Source: Leptospira abararensis (GTDB lineage: Bacteria; Spirochaetota; Leptospiria; Leptospirales; Leptospiraceae). Taken from it: a stretch of DNA of 64,000 bases. The stretch spans positions 1 to 64,000 of the forward strand of contig NZ_JAFFPR010000037.1 of assembly GCF_016918735.1 (NCBI RefSeq), written 5' to 3'. The translations under genes were made by a program, and so were the position numbers. Positions 39,928 through 49,866 of this stretch are shown piece after piece (position 1 is the stretch's first letter; each line of letters starts with the position of its first letter). The notes beneath the pieces were generated by a model, which was given only the letters and a program-made list of their open reading frames with translations, was not told where the DNA came from and did no database searches.

Positions 39928-40500
39928 TTGAAGAAGGAAACCAAAGTGAAAGAACGAAAGAACTGGAAAGACCTCTACCCCACTCCGATTTATACCCTCG
40001 CGAGTTTTGATATCCAACTCCCCCGTTCCGTGGAGGAAAAAACATACTATGTTCTAAAATCCAAAAATTGGGTGAATGTAGTGCCAGTGACAAAGGCAGG
40101 CGAGATTCTACTCATCAAACAATACAGACATGGGATTGGGGAAGATAGTTTAGAAATTCCCGGAGGGATTGTGGATGAAGAAGGACCTGGATCCGAACTG
40201 GAATCTGCCATCAGAGAACTGCGGGAAGAAACAGGATATGCCACTGAACCTTCCCAATACAAATTACTCTCTAAATTTTCAGGTAATCCCGCCATGTTTA
40301 CCAATTGGTCCTATTCTTATGTTGCCTACGATGTGGAACTTAAGCACGAAGTCGAATTTGATGAAGGGGAAGATATAGAGATTGTTTTAAAGAAACCAGA
40401 AGAAGTGAAACAGTTGTTAATTGATGGAACCATCCACCATCCTCATATGGCTGCAGCTCTTGGTATCTATTTTTTACAACCTAGATCACAACCAAAGTGA
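39928..40500 (+). CDS. Nudix hydrolase, probable ADP-ribose pyrophosphatase
   Basis: A 190-residue Nudix protein starting at TTG 39928. The catalytic box spans about 80-104. Its end, AIRELREETGY, has the metal-binding REUXEEXGU pattern; the loop before it (DEEGPGSE) is about two residues longer than the canonical box. LLIKQYRHGI and the EIPGG entry match the NudF-like ADP-ribose pyrophosphatase group, which also handles sugar nucleotides. It is cytosolic and probably removes ADP-ribose or related metabolites. The substrate is inferred from the subgroup. Confidence 0.86.
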   Translation: MKKETKVKERKNWKDLYPTPIYTLASFDIQLPRSVEEKTYYVLKSKNWVNVVPVTKAGEILLIKQYRHGIGEDSLEIPGGIVDEEGPGSELESAIRELREETGYATEPSQYKLLSKFSGNPAMFTNWSYSYVAYDVELKHEVEFDEGEDIEIVLKKPEEVKQLLIDGTIHHPHMAAALGIYFLQPRSQPK

Positions 40501-40648
40501 TGTAGAGTTTTTTACTAGGATCACTTCGGATAAATACAGATTCGCTTTTCCGTAAATTCTAAAAATACAATACAGTAACTGTTTAGAAAAATCCCCAAGA
40601 TTTTCGAAATCGCTGGAAATTTAAACATAAGTTTCGTAATGTATATAT

Positions 40649-41437
40649 ATGAGAAAGTCCATCTTGCAGTCAATCCTAGTACTTATCATCATATTCAGCC
40701 AATTTTCGCTCTATGCAGAAGGTGGCGAAGCATTAGAACCGATTACGATCACGGTCCAAAAGGGTGAAACACTCTCTCTGATCTCGGAAAGGCATTTATC
40801 TGATCCAAAACGTTGGCCAGAACTTCTAAAGCACAATAAAATTCCAAATCCCGATTTAATCAAACCAGGCCTTTCTCTGGTGGTTCCCGTTTTCCTTCGT
40901 AAAGCGGTGGTTGGTGTCACGGAGTTTGTGATGGGACAAGTGGAATGGAATGGAACTGGTGGCAAAGGGCCTTGGGTTCCTTTGAAATTAGGACAGGAAC
41001 TCCATCCGAATGACCAAATCAAAACAACTGGAAAAGGCAAAACCGATGTTCATATCAATAACGTCGGTATGGTGCGAATCCTAACCAATAGCCACTTTGA
41101 AGTGAAGGGTGAAGACAAAAAAGGCGGACCTGTGACAGTTGCACTCTTCAAGGGAAGTTTGGATGCTAAAGTGACTAAATCCAATCCACCTACCACCGAA
41201 CACAAGTTCAATATTGTAAGCCCCTCTTCCACAGCGGGAGTTCGAGGAACCGAGTTCCGAGTGGAGTTAGATGATAAACTCAGTTCCACTATTTCCTGTT
41301 TTGAAGGTGTGGTGGATGTTGCCGCCCAGGGGAAAACTGTCGAATTAAAACAAGGGATGGCAACTTTTGTAGAAAAAGGGAAGTCTCCCGTACAACCGTA
41401 TAAAATTCCAGAAGCACCACGAATAAGAGAAGAATAA
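40649..41437 (+). CDS. Exported LysM-FecR domain protein
   Basis: A 262-residue protein with a signal peptide (hydrophobic 8-22, cleavage near LYA). A LysM domain covers about 32-81 (ITVQKGETLSLISERHLS, ending KPGLSLVVP) and should bind peptidoglycan. A FecR-like domain follows (about 120-235), with GQELHPNDQIKTTGKGK and STAGVRGTEFRVE. In Leptospira many FecR-domain proteins lack the TonB/FecI link and act as envelope proteins, and no sigma factor is adjacent. An OmpL47-like protein follows 7 bp downstream. The two are probably an operon pair. The 148 bp upstream holds no gene. Confidence 0.87.
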   Translation: MRKSILQSILVLIIIFSQFSLYAEGGEALEPITITVQKGETLSLISERHLSDPKRWPELLKHNKIPNPDLIKPGLSLVVPVFLRKAVVGVTEFVMGQVEWNGTGGKGPWVPLKLGQELHPNDQIKTTGKGKTDVHINNVGMVRILTNSHFEVKGEDKKGGPVTVALFKGSLDAKVTKSNPPTTEHKFNIVSPSSTAGVRGTEFRVELDDKLSSTISCFEGVVDVAAQGKTVELKQGMATFVEKGKSPVQPYKIPEAPRIREE

Positions 41438-41444
41438 TCGGATT

Positions 41445-42428
41445 ATGAATCGAAAATTTATACTTAGCATTGGAATCTTTTTTCTAGTATTTAGTTCTCT
41501 GGTTTCAAAACCCAAAAGAGAACTCAGGGTTCTGATTGATGCAGAACCAGAAGCCAATTTCGAATTAGAACTTTGGCAAGAAAAACCAAATGAAAATGGA
41601 GATTCCATTGCTCCCAAACCTCCAGAGTCCATCCAGTTTAAAGGAAATCGGATTACAGTAACACCCAAAGATGATTTTGAATACTTTCGTGTTCGTAGGT
41701 TAGGTGAGTATGGAGCAAAAGGATTTTGGACTCAAGTTTTTTCCACGAATGTAGATCCGGGATCCCCACTTTCTGTACCCAAGCAGTTTGTTGCGAAAAA
41801 AGCCATTGTTCCATTAGCAGAACCAAAAAAACTATCTTCGGTCATCTCCACCGATAGTTTTATCATCGTAAAAGAGAAGGAAGAATCCATTCGTTATCTA
41901 ACAAAAGACCAATTGACTTTAAATCCTTCTGACGATGCTTCCGGTGTTTTGGAAGTCCAATACACCATCAATGGGGGACATTGGAACTCTGCAAAATCCC
42001 CAGTTTCTGTCCCCATCCGAGAGGAAGGGAATTATAAATTATTATACTTTGCAGTGGATAAGGCCGGAAATAAAGAACCCATGCAAGTTTTGGATTTTAT
42101 TAAGGATGTAACACCACCGGAAACAAAATTGGAATGGGTGGGACCAAATTCTGTAGGCAAAGCAAAGGCAAAATTTATTTCGCAAGAAACTAAGATCAAG
42201 CTGACTACAAAGGATCGTTTGAGCGGACCAAAAGAGATACTTGTCGCTTACACTTGCCAGTCAGGAACACAAACAGAATTCAAACCTTATAGTATGGAAA
42301 TCTCCATTTACGATTTAAAGTCGGCCTGTAAAGGATCCTTTCAACTTTTCTATTATGCGCTAGACCAAGTGGGAAATGAAGAAGCAGTCAAAACTTTAAA
42401 TTTCCAACTCGGTAGTGAATCGAATTGA
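41445..42428 (+). CDS. Exported OmpL47-type beta-domain protein
   Basis: A 327-residue protein with a short signal peptide (about 5-22). The body carries two related units: one ends YKLLYFAVDKAGNKEPMQ and is followed by VTPPETKLEW, and a second ends FQLFYYALDQVGNEEAVK. These are the Ig-like or OmpL47-type repeats common in Leptospira surface proteins, with the VTPPET junction as a good marker. The stretch TDSFIIVKEKEESIRYL precedes them. It lies 7 bp after the LysM-FecR gene. It is probably an envelope partner of that protein; ligand binding is not known. Confidence 0.75.
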   Translation: MNRKFILSIGIFFLVFSSLVSKPKRELRVLIDAEPEANFELELWQEKPNENGDSIAPKPPESIQFKGNRITVTPKDDFEYFRVRRLGEYGAKGFWTQVFSTNVDPGSPLSVPKQFVAKKAIVPLAEPKKLSSVISTDSFIIVKEKEESIRYLTKDQLTLNPSDDASGVLEVQYTINGGHWNSAKSPVSVPIREEGNYKLLYFAVDKAGNKEPMQVLDFIKDVTPPETKLEWVGPNSVGKAKAKFISQETKIKLTTKDRLSGPKEILVAYTCQSGTQTEFKPYSMEISIYDLKSACKGSFQLFYYALDQVGNEEAVKTLNFQLGSESN

Positions 42429-42487
42429 AAGATAAATTCAGATTGTCGATTGCCCCAATTTTTCGACAATAAAGATTGGTTAAAGAG

Positions 42488-43729
42488 ATGAAGAAAAATC
42501 TTTCTTTAGCCATTTTCAAACACCGTGACTTCCGCTTTTTTATCATCGCAAGGTTCTTTATGGTCCTTGCGATTAACATCCAAGCAACCATTGTTGGTTG
42601 GCAAGTTTATGAACTCACTGGAAGTGTTTTAGACTTAGGCCTTGTAGGTCTTTTTGAAGCTGTCCCCTCGATTGTGGTCTCACTTTATGCGGGCCACCTA
42701 GCAGACCTTAGAGACCGTCGCAATATCATAGTGATTTGTTTGTTCTTTTTACTCCTCTGTTCTCTTACTTTATTTGCCTTTACCGGCCCTCTTTCCTTTT
42801 TACTCGAAACATACAAAGCCTACCCTATTTTTTTAGTGATTTTGGTTTCAGGGATTGCTAGGGGTTTTATCTCTCCTGCGATCTTTAGTTTTGTGACGCA
42901 ACTCGTCCCTAGAGAACATTACCCTCATTCTGCAGCTTGGATGGGAACTTCTTTCCAAGCTGGTGCAGTGATAGGACCTGCTCTTGGTGGGATTGTTTAC
43001 GGAAGTTTCGGAATGCAAGTAGCTTATGGCCTTGACTCAATTTGTATTGGACTCCCCTTTTTACTTTTCTTTTGGATAAACAAACGCAGCCTCCCTGAAC
43101 GAAAAGAAAAAGAAGCATTAAAGGATAGTCTTCTAAAGGGCCTTCGCTTTGTTCTGAAAAACGAAATTATGTTAGGTGCTATGGCTTTAGACATGTTTGC
43201 CGTTCTTTTTGGAGGAGCTGTAGCACTACTTCCTGTTTACGCAAAAGATATTCTCTTTGTCGGTTCCGAAGGATTAGGATACTTACGGGCCGCCCCATCG
43301 CTTGGGGCACTACTTATGGCCTATTACCTCACCTACAAACCACCACTGGAAAAATCAGGTCGAGTGCTCCTACTTTGTGTATTTGGATTCGGTGTTTGTA
43401 TGCTTGTGTTTGGTCTTTCGAATTCCTTTCTCCTATCCCTATTCGCCTTATTTCTCTCTGGTGTTTTTGACAGTGTCTCGGTCGTTGTTCGTTCCACCAT
43501 TATGCAAACCATGACTCCTGAAGAGATGCGAGGACGAGTGAGTGCGATCAACAAAGTGTTTATTGGTTCTTCGAATGAAATTGGCGCCTTTGAGTCAGGG
43601 GTTTCCGCTAAATTTTTAGGGCCCGTCGGCTCCGTTGTTTTTGGTGCCACCATGACGATACTCATTGTATTTTTTACCTTCCGTTTATCTCCTAAGTTGA
43701 AAGAACTAGAACTGAAAAACTGGGTTTAA
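42488..43729 (+). CDS. MFS transporter, EntS-like exporter group
   Basis: About 413 residues from ATG 42488 (a TTG at 42476 would add four). Twelve hydrophobic helices are visible. The loop-2/3 MFS motif GHLADLRDRRN lies near 71-81, with the helix-5 proline/glycine motif in GAVIGPALGGIVYG. The beginning FKHRDFRFFIIARF and the interior (TPEEMRGRVSAINKVFIGSSNEIG) match the group that includes the enterobactin exporter EntS. It is an inner-membrane proton-coupled exporter with unknown substrate; no siderophore genes are near. Confidence 0.88.
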   Translation: MKKNLSLAIFKHRDFRFFIIARFFMVLAINIQATIVGWQVYELTGSVLDLGLVGLFEAVPSIVVSLYAGHLADLRDRRNIIVICLFFLLLCSLTLFAFTGPLSFLLETYKAYPIFLVILVSGIARGFISPAIFSFVTQLVPREHYPHSAAWMGTSFQAGAVIGPALGGIVYGSFGMQVAYGLDSICIGLPFLLFFWINKRSLPERKEKEALKDSLLKGLRFVLKNEIMLGAMALDMFAVLFGGAVALLPVYAKDILFVGSEGLGYLRAAPSLGALLMAYYLTYKPPLEKSGRVLLLCVFGFGVCMLVFGLSNSFLLSLFALFLSGVFDSVSVVVRSTIMQTMTPEEMRGRVSAINKVFIGSSNEIGAFESGVSAKFLGPVGSVVFGATMTILIVFFTFRLSPKLKELELKNWV

Positions 43730-43772
43730 AAGTGCTTGGAAAATCTCTTTTCTAGGGAATACTGGACAAGCC

Positions 43773-43958
43773 ATGTCAGATTTGATCCATGATTCCAAAC
43801 TTCCACAAGATAAAAAACATATCTTAGTGCTTCTTATACAAACGATGTTAAACGATGTGAACAAACAAATCACTCATTTAGGAATCAATAACTACATGAA
43901 ACTCCAGGACGAAATAGCAAAGATTCTTGTTCCCGTCATTGAAGACAAAATGGAATGA
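43773..43958 (+). CDS. Small conserved-looking protein of unknown function
   Basis: A 61-residue, largely helical protein with ATG at 43773. Its composition is natural (LLIQTMLNDVNKQITHLG, then KLQDEIAKILVPVIEDK) and it has no signal peptide. Its stop lies directly against the convergent PLD-gene end, with no bases between. It may form a helical hairpin or a dimer. I recognise no family. It stands 43 bp after the MFS gene, so it may share that transcript. Confidence 0.6.
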   Translation: MSDLIHDSKLPQDKKHILVLLIQTMLNDVNKQITHLGINNYMKLQDEIAKILVPVIEDKME

Positions 43959-45578
43959 CTAGTCATAAGAGCAGATAGGAGAAACTTTTCCCCTAACCTC
44001 TAATCGATTTTTCAAAAACACCATCCATTCGGGTGGGTTCATTTTTTCTTTGGTATGACAAAAGGAGAGGATTCCTTTCTCAGTGCGCACCCAAAACCAT
44101 AAGTTCTTTCCATTCCAAAAATTTGTCTGACCTAAAATCGTAGAATTCGCATCCAAAGAAAAAACCTCTTTCGGATGAGATCCGTCCCAAAAAGAAAGGG
44201 AGATCACCTTCTCCCCATTGGAAAGACTAACCTTTGTTCCTAAAAAGTAATTCTGAAGATTTAGTTGTAAATTTGATCCTTCGCTCTCCTCCCAAATCGG
44301 ATCGGTTCTTTGGGCAGTGAACTCAAACCGTTCCCCTAGTTGTGATCGTGTTACGCCATTGAGTCCTAACGTTTGTTTGTAGGCACTGGAGAGAGCATTC
44401 GAATTGGAATCGAAACCTCCTTCACTATTGAATAAAATATTGGTTTGAAATAGGGAATTTTGAAACCGTTCTAGGGAATACACTCGAAGCTGGTTTTCTG
44501 TATTCACACTCGTTCCCCCCGAACCCAGAGCATTAGAGGGAACAAGTTGGGCTGTCCATAAATTGGATTTCCATTCCCTAAGAAATTCCTTGGTTATGTT
44601 TGGGTGCTCCAAACGAACAAAAACCTCTTTATTCTTATCTCTGGCTGATACGGAATAATTATAAGATCCCGTATAAACAATCTGATCATCCACTAACATT
44701 GTTTTGTGGTGTAATAATCCACCCAAATACCGATCCTTTTTATAAACAAAATCAACATTTCCATCTTCCCAAATCTGTGATGGGAACTCTAGGTTTTGGC
44801 TCAGATAAATTCCTTCTGGGTTGGAACTCATAGGTGCATTGTAAATTCCTTCAACGCGAACTCCCTTTCGACTGGCTTCTAACAATTTTAAGCTGAGTAC
44901 AGGATCATAGTGAGAATAAATTAAATATTTAATGGAATGTTTAGCTGAATCCACAGCATCCAGTAACTGCTGTTGGATTTCCAAACCTGCTTCTGGAGAA
45001 GTCCAATACTGTAAGGCGCCAATCCGAAAATAACCTTTGGGATTTTTCCCCTCAAGAGTGGATATGATTCCCTCCACCTCTTTCGGTGATATGTTCTGAG
45101 TCCAGTAGACATTGTTGTCCGTATAGAGCCCGTGAGTGGTAAAGTTTCCGGTCCCTGTAAAAAAACGAATCCCATCAAAGATCCAAATCTTTGTATGATG
45201 GATTCCTGATCCAGACCACCGATGAATTTCTAGGCCGAGTGACTCAAGTTCTGGATACTCTTCCTCCTTATCACCAAACAATTGAATCTGAACTCCCATT
45301 CTTTTTTTTAAATAAAGTTCCGTAAGAATTTCATAATCATCGATCGAATACAAATAAGCTCGGATGGATATTTTTGCTTTTCGGATTTCTGTAAGTAGTG
45401 CCTCCTTTACTATTCTTTTTTTCTCTTCCGCAACGTCCCGACCGGGATAAGAAAAATAGATTTCTGAAATGGGAGAGGTGGGAAATAGAAGAGAAGTCAG
45501 ATCCAGGTTTGTTTTTGGTCTTTGACAGAAGAGAGCAGTAAAGAAAAGAAAGAAAAAAATAGGGATACCCTTTTTCAT
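43959..45578 (-). CDS. Phospholipase D-family lipoprotein with two HKD motifs
   Basis: A 539-residue predicted lipoprotein (signal ending TALFC, Cys18). Two PLD active-site halves are present: HTKIWIFD with the downstream GTGNFT (about 128-145), and HKTMLVDD with GSYNYS (about 290-308), so each HxKx4D is complete. PLD-family enzymes cleave phosphodiesters in phospholipids or DNA, or transfer phosphatidyl groups. The last 200 residues are an unrecognised beta-rich tail. It overlaps the upstream outer-membrane protein gene by 4 bp and lies with it and a lamin-tail lipoprotein in one operon. The substrate (lipid or nucleic acid) is open. Confidence 0.85.
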   Translation of the reverse strand: MKKGIPIFFFLFFTALFCQRPKTNLDLTSLLFPTSPISEIYFSYPGRDVAEEKKRIVKEALLTEIRKAKISIRAYLYSIDDYEILTELYLKKRMGVQIQLFGDKEEEYPELESLGLEIHRWSGSGIHHTKIWIFDGIRFFTGTGNFTTHGLYTDNNVYWTQNISPKEVEGIISTLEGKNPKGYFRIGALQYWTSPEAGLEIQQQLLDAVDSAKHSIKYLIYSHYDPVLSLKLLEASRKGVRVEGIYNAPMSSNPEGIYLSQNLEFPSQIWEDGNVDFVYKKDRYLGGLLHHKTMLVDDQIVYTGSYNYSVSARDKNKEVFVRLEHPNITKEFLREWKSNLWTAQLVPSNALGSGGTSVNTENQLRVYSLERFQNSLFQTNILFNSEGGFDSNSNALSSAYKQTLGLNGVTRSQLGERFEFTAQRTDPIWEESEGSNLQLNLQNYFLGTKVSLSNGEKVISLSFWDGSHPKEVFSLDANSTILGQTNFWNGKNLWFWVRTEKGILSFCHTKEKMNPPEWMVFLKNRLEVRGKVSPICSYD

Positions 45579-47002
45579 ATTTCTATCCTCCCAAATATAT
45601 AGCCAAAGTTGGATTGAATCGCCAAAGTTTCTGGCAAGAAAAGTTTAGAGACTCCAATCCCAAGTTCCAAAGAGGAATCCTCTTTAAATGAAAGCTCTAA
45701 AACTCCCTCTCCGATAAAAAAACTTTCAAAATCTCTTTTTTGAAAACTGATCCTTCCGTCAGTGGGATGATTAAGCCGGTAAGGCAAAAAGTAAGATCCT
45801 ACAGCTTTTGCAACGAACTGGTGATAGGTGAACTGTAGAACCAGTTCATTTAAATTGCCAAAACACCTACCCTCCCGCAAAGCAAAGTTTTTTTCATACC
45901 CAACGTCCGTTACTGCTGCCGAAGGAAAAATGCTGAAAATTTGCGAAAGATAAGGAGTTTGTCCTGGATGTGAACCAAATGAAACATAACCTTCCCTAAT
46001 GATTTGATTCTTTTCATCTCTCTCCTCTCTGTCAGATAAGAAGTGAGAACTCCGAATCAAAAACCCACCTAAGCGTAGTTCGGCCCCTAGCTGAACCGCT
46101 TCGCCCGAAATAGGAAGGGAACCAGGTTTACTGGCCACTTTGGAATTCGTTCTGTCATTTCCTTTGGCCCATAAAAAGTCGAATTGGATTTCAAAAACTT
46201 CTGCATCAAAACCAAAGCCTAAATTCCCATTAAGTAAAGAATCTCCATCGGCACCGGAAACTTTCGTTTCCCTCGGACTGTCTTTTACATGGCGACCCCA
46301 AGAACCTAGCTCTATATACTGAACTCCCATACGAACTTTGAAGTAATCGCCATATAGAAGTCCAAAAGAATGCCTACGATGGTGACTTCGTTTGTTATCG
46401 TTTGGTTGCGATTCTCCTAGTAAACCCTCCGGAGTCTGATTGGTGGGAGTCTGAAGTAGGGAACGAAACCGGTCTTTCTCAAGCAAAAGAGCTCCTGAAT
46501 AATGATCCCAAAGAAAAAACTGGAGAGTCCATTTTGGCTTGGGTAAAAATTCTACGAAAAGGCCCTCTCCGCAATCAAAACTCGTCTGAAAACTATTCGG
46601 ACGAAACAAATGTTCACGACGACCGACACCAACCAGAAATTGGGAAGCCTCATACCCAATATAGTGGTTTTTTCCAAGATAAAAAGGTTTTAGACCCGTT
46701 TCCTTACCTGTTGTGAGTTTGATGTCTAAATCCCAAACAAATTTCTCTTTCTTATTTTTGTCTCTTAGACCAACAAACATTGATTCGCCGGAAATTCGAT
46801 TTAGATAAGATACTTTTTGAAAGTCTTGCCCAGACTTGTTTATTTGTAAATCCCACCCAGGCGGAAATACAGTTTCATTGGAATTTGTTTCTTTTAAAAA
46901 CAGTTCATATCCAAAAATCCCAACTTCGATTCCCAAAGCATAACTAGGAGCCGAACCAAGGAAGAATAGAAAGATAAGGAGAAGTTTTGAATGGAAGTTC
47001 AA
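45575..47002 (-). CDS. Exported, probable outer-membrane beta-barrel protein
   Basis: A 475-residue protein with a signal peptide ending SAPSYA. The mature sequence has many short amphipathic strands with aromatic residues (for example KPKWTLQFFLWDHYSG and GRISFQKRDFESFFIGEG) and ends FGYIFGRIEI, consistent with a beta-barrel, though the final residue is not aromatic. I recognise no family. It overlaps by 4 bp both the lamin-tail lipoprotein gene upstream and the PLD-lipoprotein gene downstream, so the three are tightly coupled. A channel or anchor for its partners is a reasonable guess. Confidence 0.58.
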   Translation of the reverse strand: MNFHSKLLLIFLFFLGSAPSYALGIEVGIFGYELFLKETNSNETVFPPGWDLQINKSGQDFQKVSYLNRISGESMFVGLRDKNKKEKFVWDLDIKLTTGKETGLKPFYLGKNHYIGYEASQFLVGVGRREHLFRPNSFQTSFDCGEGLFVEFLPKPKWTLQFFLWDHYSGALLLEKDRFRSLLQTPTNQTPEGLLGESQPNDNKRSHHRRHSFGLLYGDYFKVRMGVQYIELGSWGRHVKDSPRETKVSGADGDSLLNGNLGFGFDAEVFEIQFDFLWAKGNDRTNSKVASKPGSLPISGEAVQLGAELRLGGFLIRSSHFLSDREERDEKNQIIREGYVSFGSHPGQTPYLSQIFSIFPSAAVTDVGYEKNFALREGRCFGNLNELVLQFTYHQFVAKAVGSYFLPYRLNHPTDGRISFQKRDFESFFIGEGVLELSFKEDSSLELGIGVSKLFLPETLAIQSNFGYIFGRIEI

Positions 47003-49842
47003 AATTCCTCACGAAAGATTTCAAAGTCGGCACTCGCCATTCCCAAGGATCCTGACTTCAGCCAGAGGAACTCACCAGTCACCACAGGAATTTGAAAGGG
47101 AGAATGACTTTCTTTGTGGCCGAACGATGAGATAAGATGGGAATTCTCGCCTTGTTTTTTCCGAAGTTGGATGGACTCAGCCGAGGAAATTCCATTCCCT
47201 ATGGTTTGGGTTGTCCTTACGGTAAGGAGTAAATCCGATTCTGATTGAAAAAGGGGAAAAAACCAATCCTTTCCATCGGGGTCAACAATCCAAGCGCAAG
47301 ATCCTGGATTTAAAACCGTAGTATTGTATTGGAATCTTTGGCCGGCTTTCCCTAAAGGAGAAAGATTAGTAAAACGAGTTTGGTAAGCAACAAGTTCATC
47401 GGTACTTACTTCGTCTTCCACCAAATACAAACTTAAATCCTCTGCAGTTTCCGAGCGGTTGCAAAGATAAATCCATTCATTTTGTGAAAGCTGGGGATTC
47501 GGAAAGATAGCTTCGATTTGGATGGGGCCTTTACGTTCCAAAAAACTTTTTGGTTGGATAAGCGAGGGATCGGAAAAGTAGGAATAAAGTTGTTCTTCAA
47601 GGGGGAATGGCAATGGATTTCCAAATATCGCCAAATAGGTGTTTGCTTCCAAAATTTGTAAGTTTAAGAGAATACTGCTACGTCCATTTCCCAATCTTAC
47701 CTCTGTCTCGTTTCCTAAAGGAAAATTTGTGCTATAAGTGAATGAGGGAGTTAATCTCTCAACCTCTAGACTGCGATGTTTGGTCCGTCCTGGACTTCGA
47801 AAATCCCCAAGGCAGTGTTCGGAAGGAAGAAGGGAACGAGAAAAATGAATGGGACTTGGTTCTGGATGGAGAGAACGAGTGCCTCCGAGGGTACTCTCTT
47901 TGATTCGTTTTGGATCAAAGAAAAGAGAAACCGGTTCCCCCGTTTCTCTCTTTAAGTAACGAAGAGAAAGAAATGGATCTGAAAAAAATCCGTCTGGCAA
48001 CTGGTAAAAGTTTTCTCCATTACAAAGGGAAGGCGACGTTGCCAAGGTTTGGAATCGAACTTCCTTCGGTTTCCAGAACAAATAATGCTTTCCGGTTTCC
48101 CTTTCCAAAGAAACAAGTCCTTCTTCTGAATCAGTAAATCCAAAGTCCAAAAAAGGAGACTGGTTCGGATTGAATTCCAAAAGTTCCGTTGTAAGCGATT
48201 CCACCAAACTTGTGTTTACTAATCCAGGACTCATCTGGAATCCATATGACAATAATCCGGAAGAAGCACCCACGCGACCATGGGGATGTTCCCCTTCAGA
48301 ACTTAGGATTACAGAAAATCGGTTTTGATCTTGGAAACGAAGTAAATGATAAATTGATGGATTCGATTGGAAGTGAGTTTTTGTTTTTCCTAACCTCTCT
48401 TCCCAAGTAAAATTTGGAATTTGGAAAACAACTTTAGGAATGGAAAATGGTTTCTCCTTTTCTAGTAGGTTCCAACCTAACCAGGCTTTTCTTGTGATAA
48501 GAAAAGTAGATCCCGATTCCAAAACCCATTCTACAGCTGACAGGGGATAAACGGCTTTCTCAAAAATCCAATGGAGGGCAGAACCATCACAAGTCTCCCC
48601 TATATTCTGAAATTCAAAGTAAGCAGGGAGAGGCATCCTAGAATCAAAGTGATTCCCTGGATAAAATTCTGTGATTTGGATTTGGTCGGATCGGCAGCCG
48701 GGAGGACTGTCTTCCTTTACCTTACCGACGGTCCGGTTGGGAAGGCCAGGGTTTCCACAAAACAAATCTTTGGTTTTCCAAAGATTGAATTGGTCCCGGC
48801 AAGAGACTGGGTTCGATTGGTTGGAAAAAAACTCATGCCCTTGGCGAAAGAAAAATTCAGAATCTTGATACTCAAAACTCCCCCACCGAACAACCGTTTC
48901 AGTTCCTAAATCGGAGAGAAATTCTTTAGGAATGGGAATTCCCTTGTACCCCGGGTGATCAGAGAAAAGGACAGTGGCACGAGGGAGAATCACTTTAGTT
49001 CGTTTTGAAAAAAGATCCGAATGGAAGGAGGTAATCCTACCCTCCTTTTCCCAATCCAAAATATGAGTGTTTGGACAAATCACAGAATCTTTTGGATTTT
49101 CCCATTCTAAAAACCTTAGGTAAGAAGATTCGGAATGCCGAAAGACCTCCGACACTATTGGATCTGCCGGTTCACATTGTCTTAGCCATTCCTCATTTTT
49201 TGTCTGGATTCTCTCTGCCATCTCTCCCAGATCAGGACAGGGAAATTCCAAAGAAATCAAAGGGTGTTTGTTTGAGGAACCATCGAGCCTTTGGCTAGGA
49301 AAAACAACTTCACAAACTTCTTTTGTTCTTTGTAAAAATAAAGGATGAGGGACAGCATACGTCTGATAGGTGACAAGGCCACTGGACCAAATTTGGGAAT
49401 CCCATTCTAAAAGGGCTCCTACCCGGTCCGAATCCTTTTTCCATTTTCCATATTCGGTGAGTAAGGCAGCCCAAGCTTTTCCTTTTAAATTCCAAGAAGG
49501 GTATTCGCTTGTTTCGGAACCTAAAAGAGAAAAACCTTCTCTCCATTTTTCAGAAATGGATTCTTCTGTTTTCCAACAAATTCGAAATTTCCCACCTAAC
49601 TCACGTCTATATAAGGAAATCGGAAGGGAATGGATACAAAAGATACCGGATTCAAAACTTGTAAAACTTGTATTTTCAATGGAGTCCCCATTATCTTCCA
49701 AACTTCCATATTGAAATTCGAGTTCTGGTGTTTCCGAAAAATTATCACCAAACAAAAGAAATGGGACATTTTCCTTATTTTGGCAAGAACCAAGGAGAAA
49801 TAAAAGAAAGACAAGGGTTTGTTTTCGCATCTCCCACCTCAA
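46999..49842 (-). CDS. Large lipoprotein with lamin-tail-like domains
   Basis: A 947-residue predicted lipoprotein (lipobox LLGSC, Cys20). Two stretches look like lamin-tail (LTD) Ig-like domains: one at about 383-475 (IQITEFYPGNHFDSRM, then YFEFQNIGETCDG) and one near 772-865 (IQIEAIFPNPQLSQNEWIYL, then CAWIVDP). LTDs occur in secreted nucleases, phosphatases and surface proteins and mediate adhesion or substrate contact. The remaining parts are unrecognised and rich in Phe, Pro and Ser. It heads the operon with the outer-membrane and PLD-type proteins. The LTD call is from recall of the family wording. Confidence 0.65.
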   Translation of the reverse strand: MRWEMRKQTLVFLLFLLGSCQNKENVPFLLFGDNFSETPELEFQYGSLEDNGDSIENTSFTSFESGIFCIHSLPISLYRRELGGKFRICWKTEESISEKWREGFSLLGSETSEYPSWNLKGKAWAALLTEYGKWKKDSDRVGALLEWDSQIWSSGLVTYQTYAVPHPLFLQRTKEVCEVVFPSQRLDGSSNKHPLISLEFPCPDLGEMAERIQTKNEEWLRQCEPADPIVSEVFRHSESSYLRFLEWENPKDSVICPNTHILDWEKEGRITSFHSDLFSKRTKVILPRATVLFSDHPGYKGIPIPKEFLSDLGTETVVRWGSFEYQDSEFFFRQGHEFFSNQSNPVSCRDQFNLWKTKDLFCGNPGLPNRTVGKVKEDSPPGCRSDQIQITEFYPGNHFDSRMPLPAYFEFQNIGETCDGSALHWIFEKAVYPLSAVEWVLESGSTFLITRKAWLGWNLLEKEKPFSIPKVVFQIPNFTWEERLGKTKTHFQSNPSIYHLLRFQDQNRFSVILSSEGEHPHGRVGASSGLLSYGFQMSPGLVNTSLVESLTTELLEFNPNQSPFLDFGFTDSEEGLVSLERETGKHYLFWKPKEVRFQTLATSPSLCNGENFYQLPDGFFSDPFLSLRYLKRETGEPVSLFFDPKRIKESTLGGTRSLHPEPSPIHFSRSLLPSEHCLGDFRSPGRTKHRSLEVERLTPSFTYSTNFPLGNETEVRLGNGRSSILLNLQILEANTYLAIFGNPLPFPLEEQLYSYFSDPSLIQPKSFLERKGPIQIEAIFPNPQLSQNEWIYLCNRSETAEDLSLYLVEDEVSTDELVAYQTRFTNLSPLGKAGQRFQYNTTVLNPGSCAWIVDPDGKDWFFPLFQSESDLLLTVRTTQTIGNGISSAESIQLRKKQGENSHLISSFGHKESHSPFQIPVVTGEFLWLKSGSLGMASADFEIFREEF

Positions 49843-49866
49843 TGGCTTTGGGTGAAAGACAGGAAT

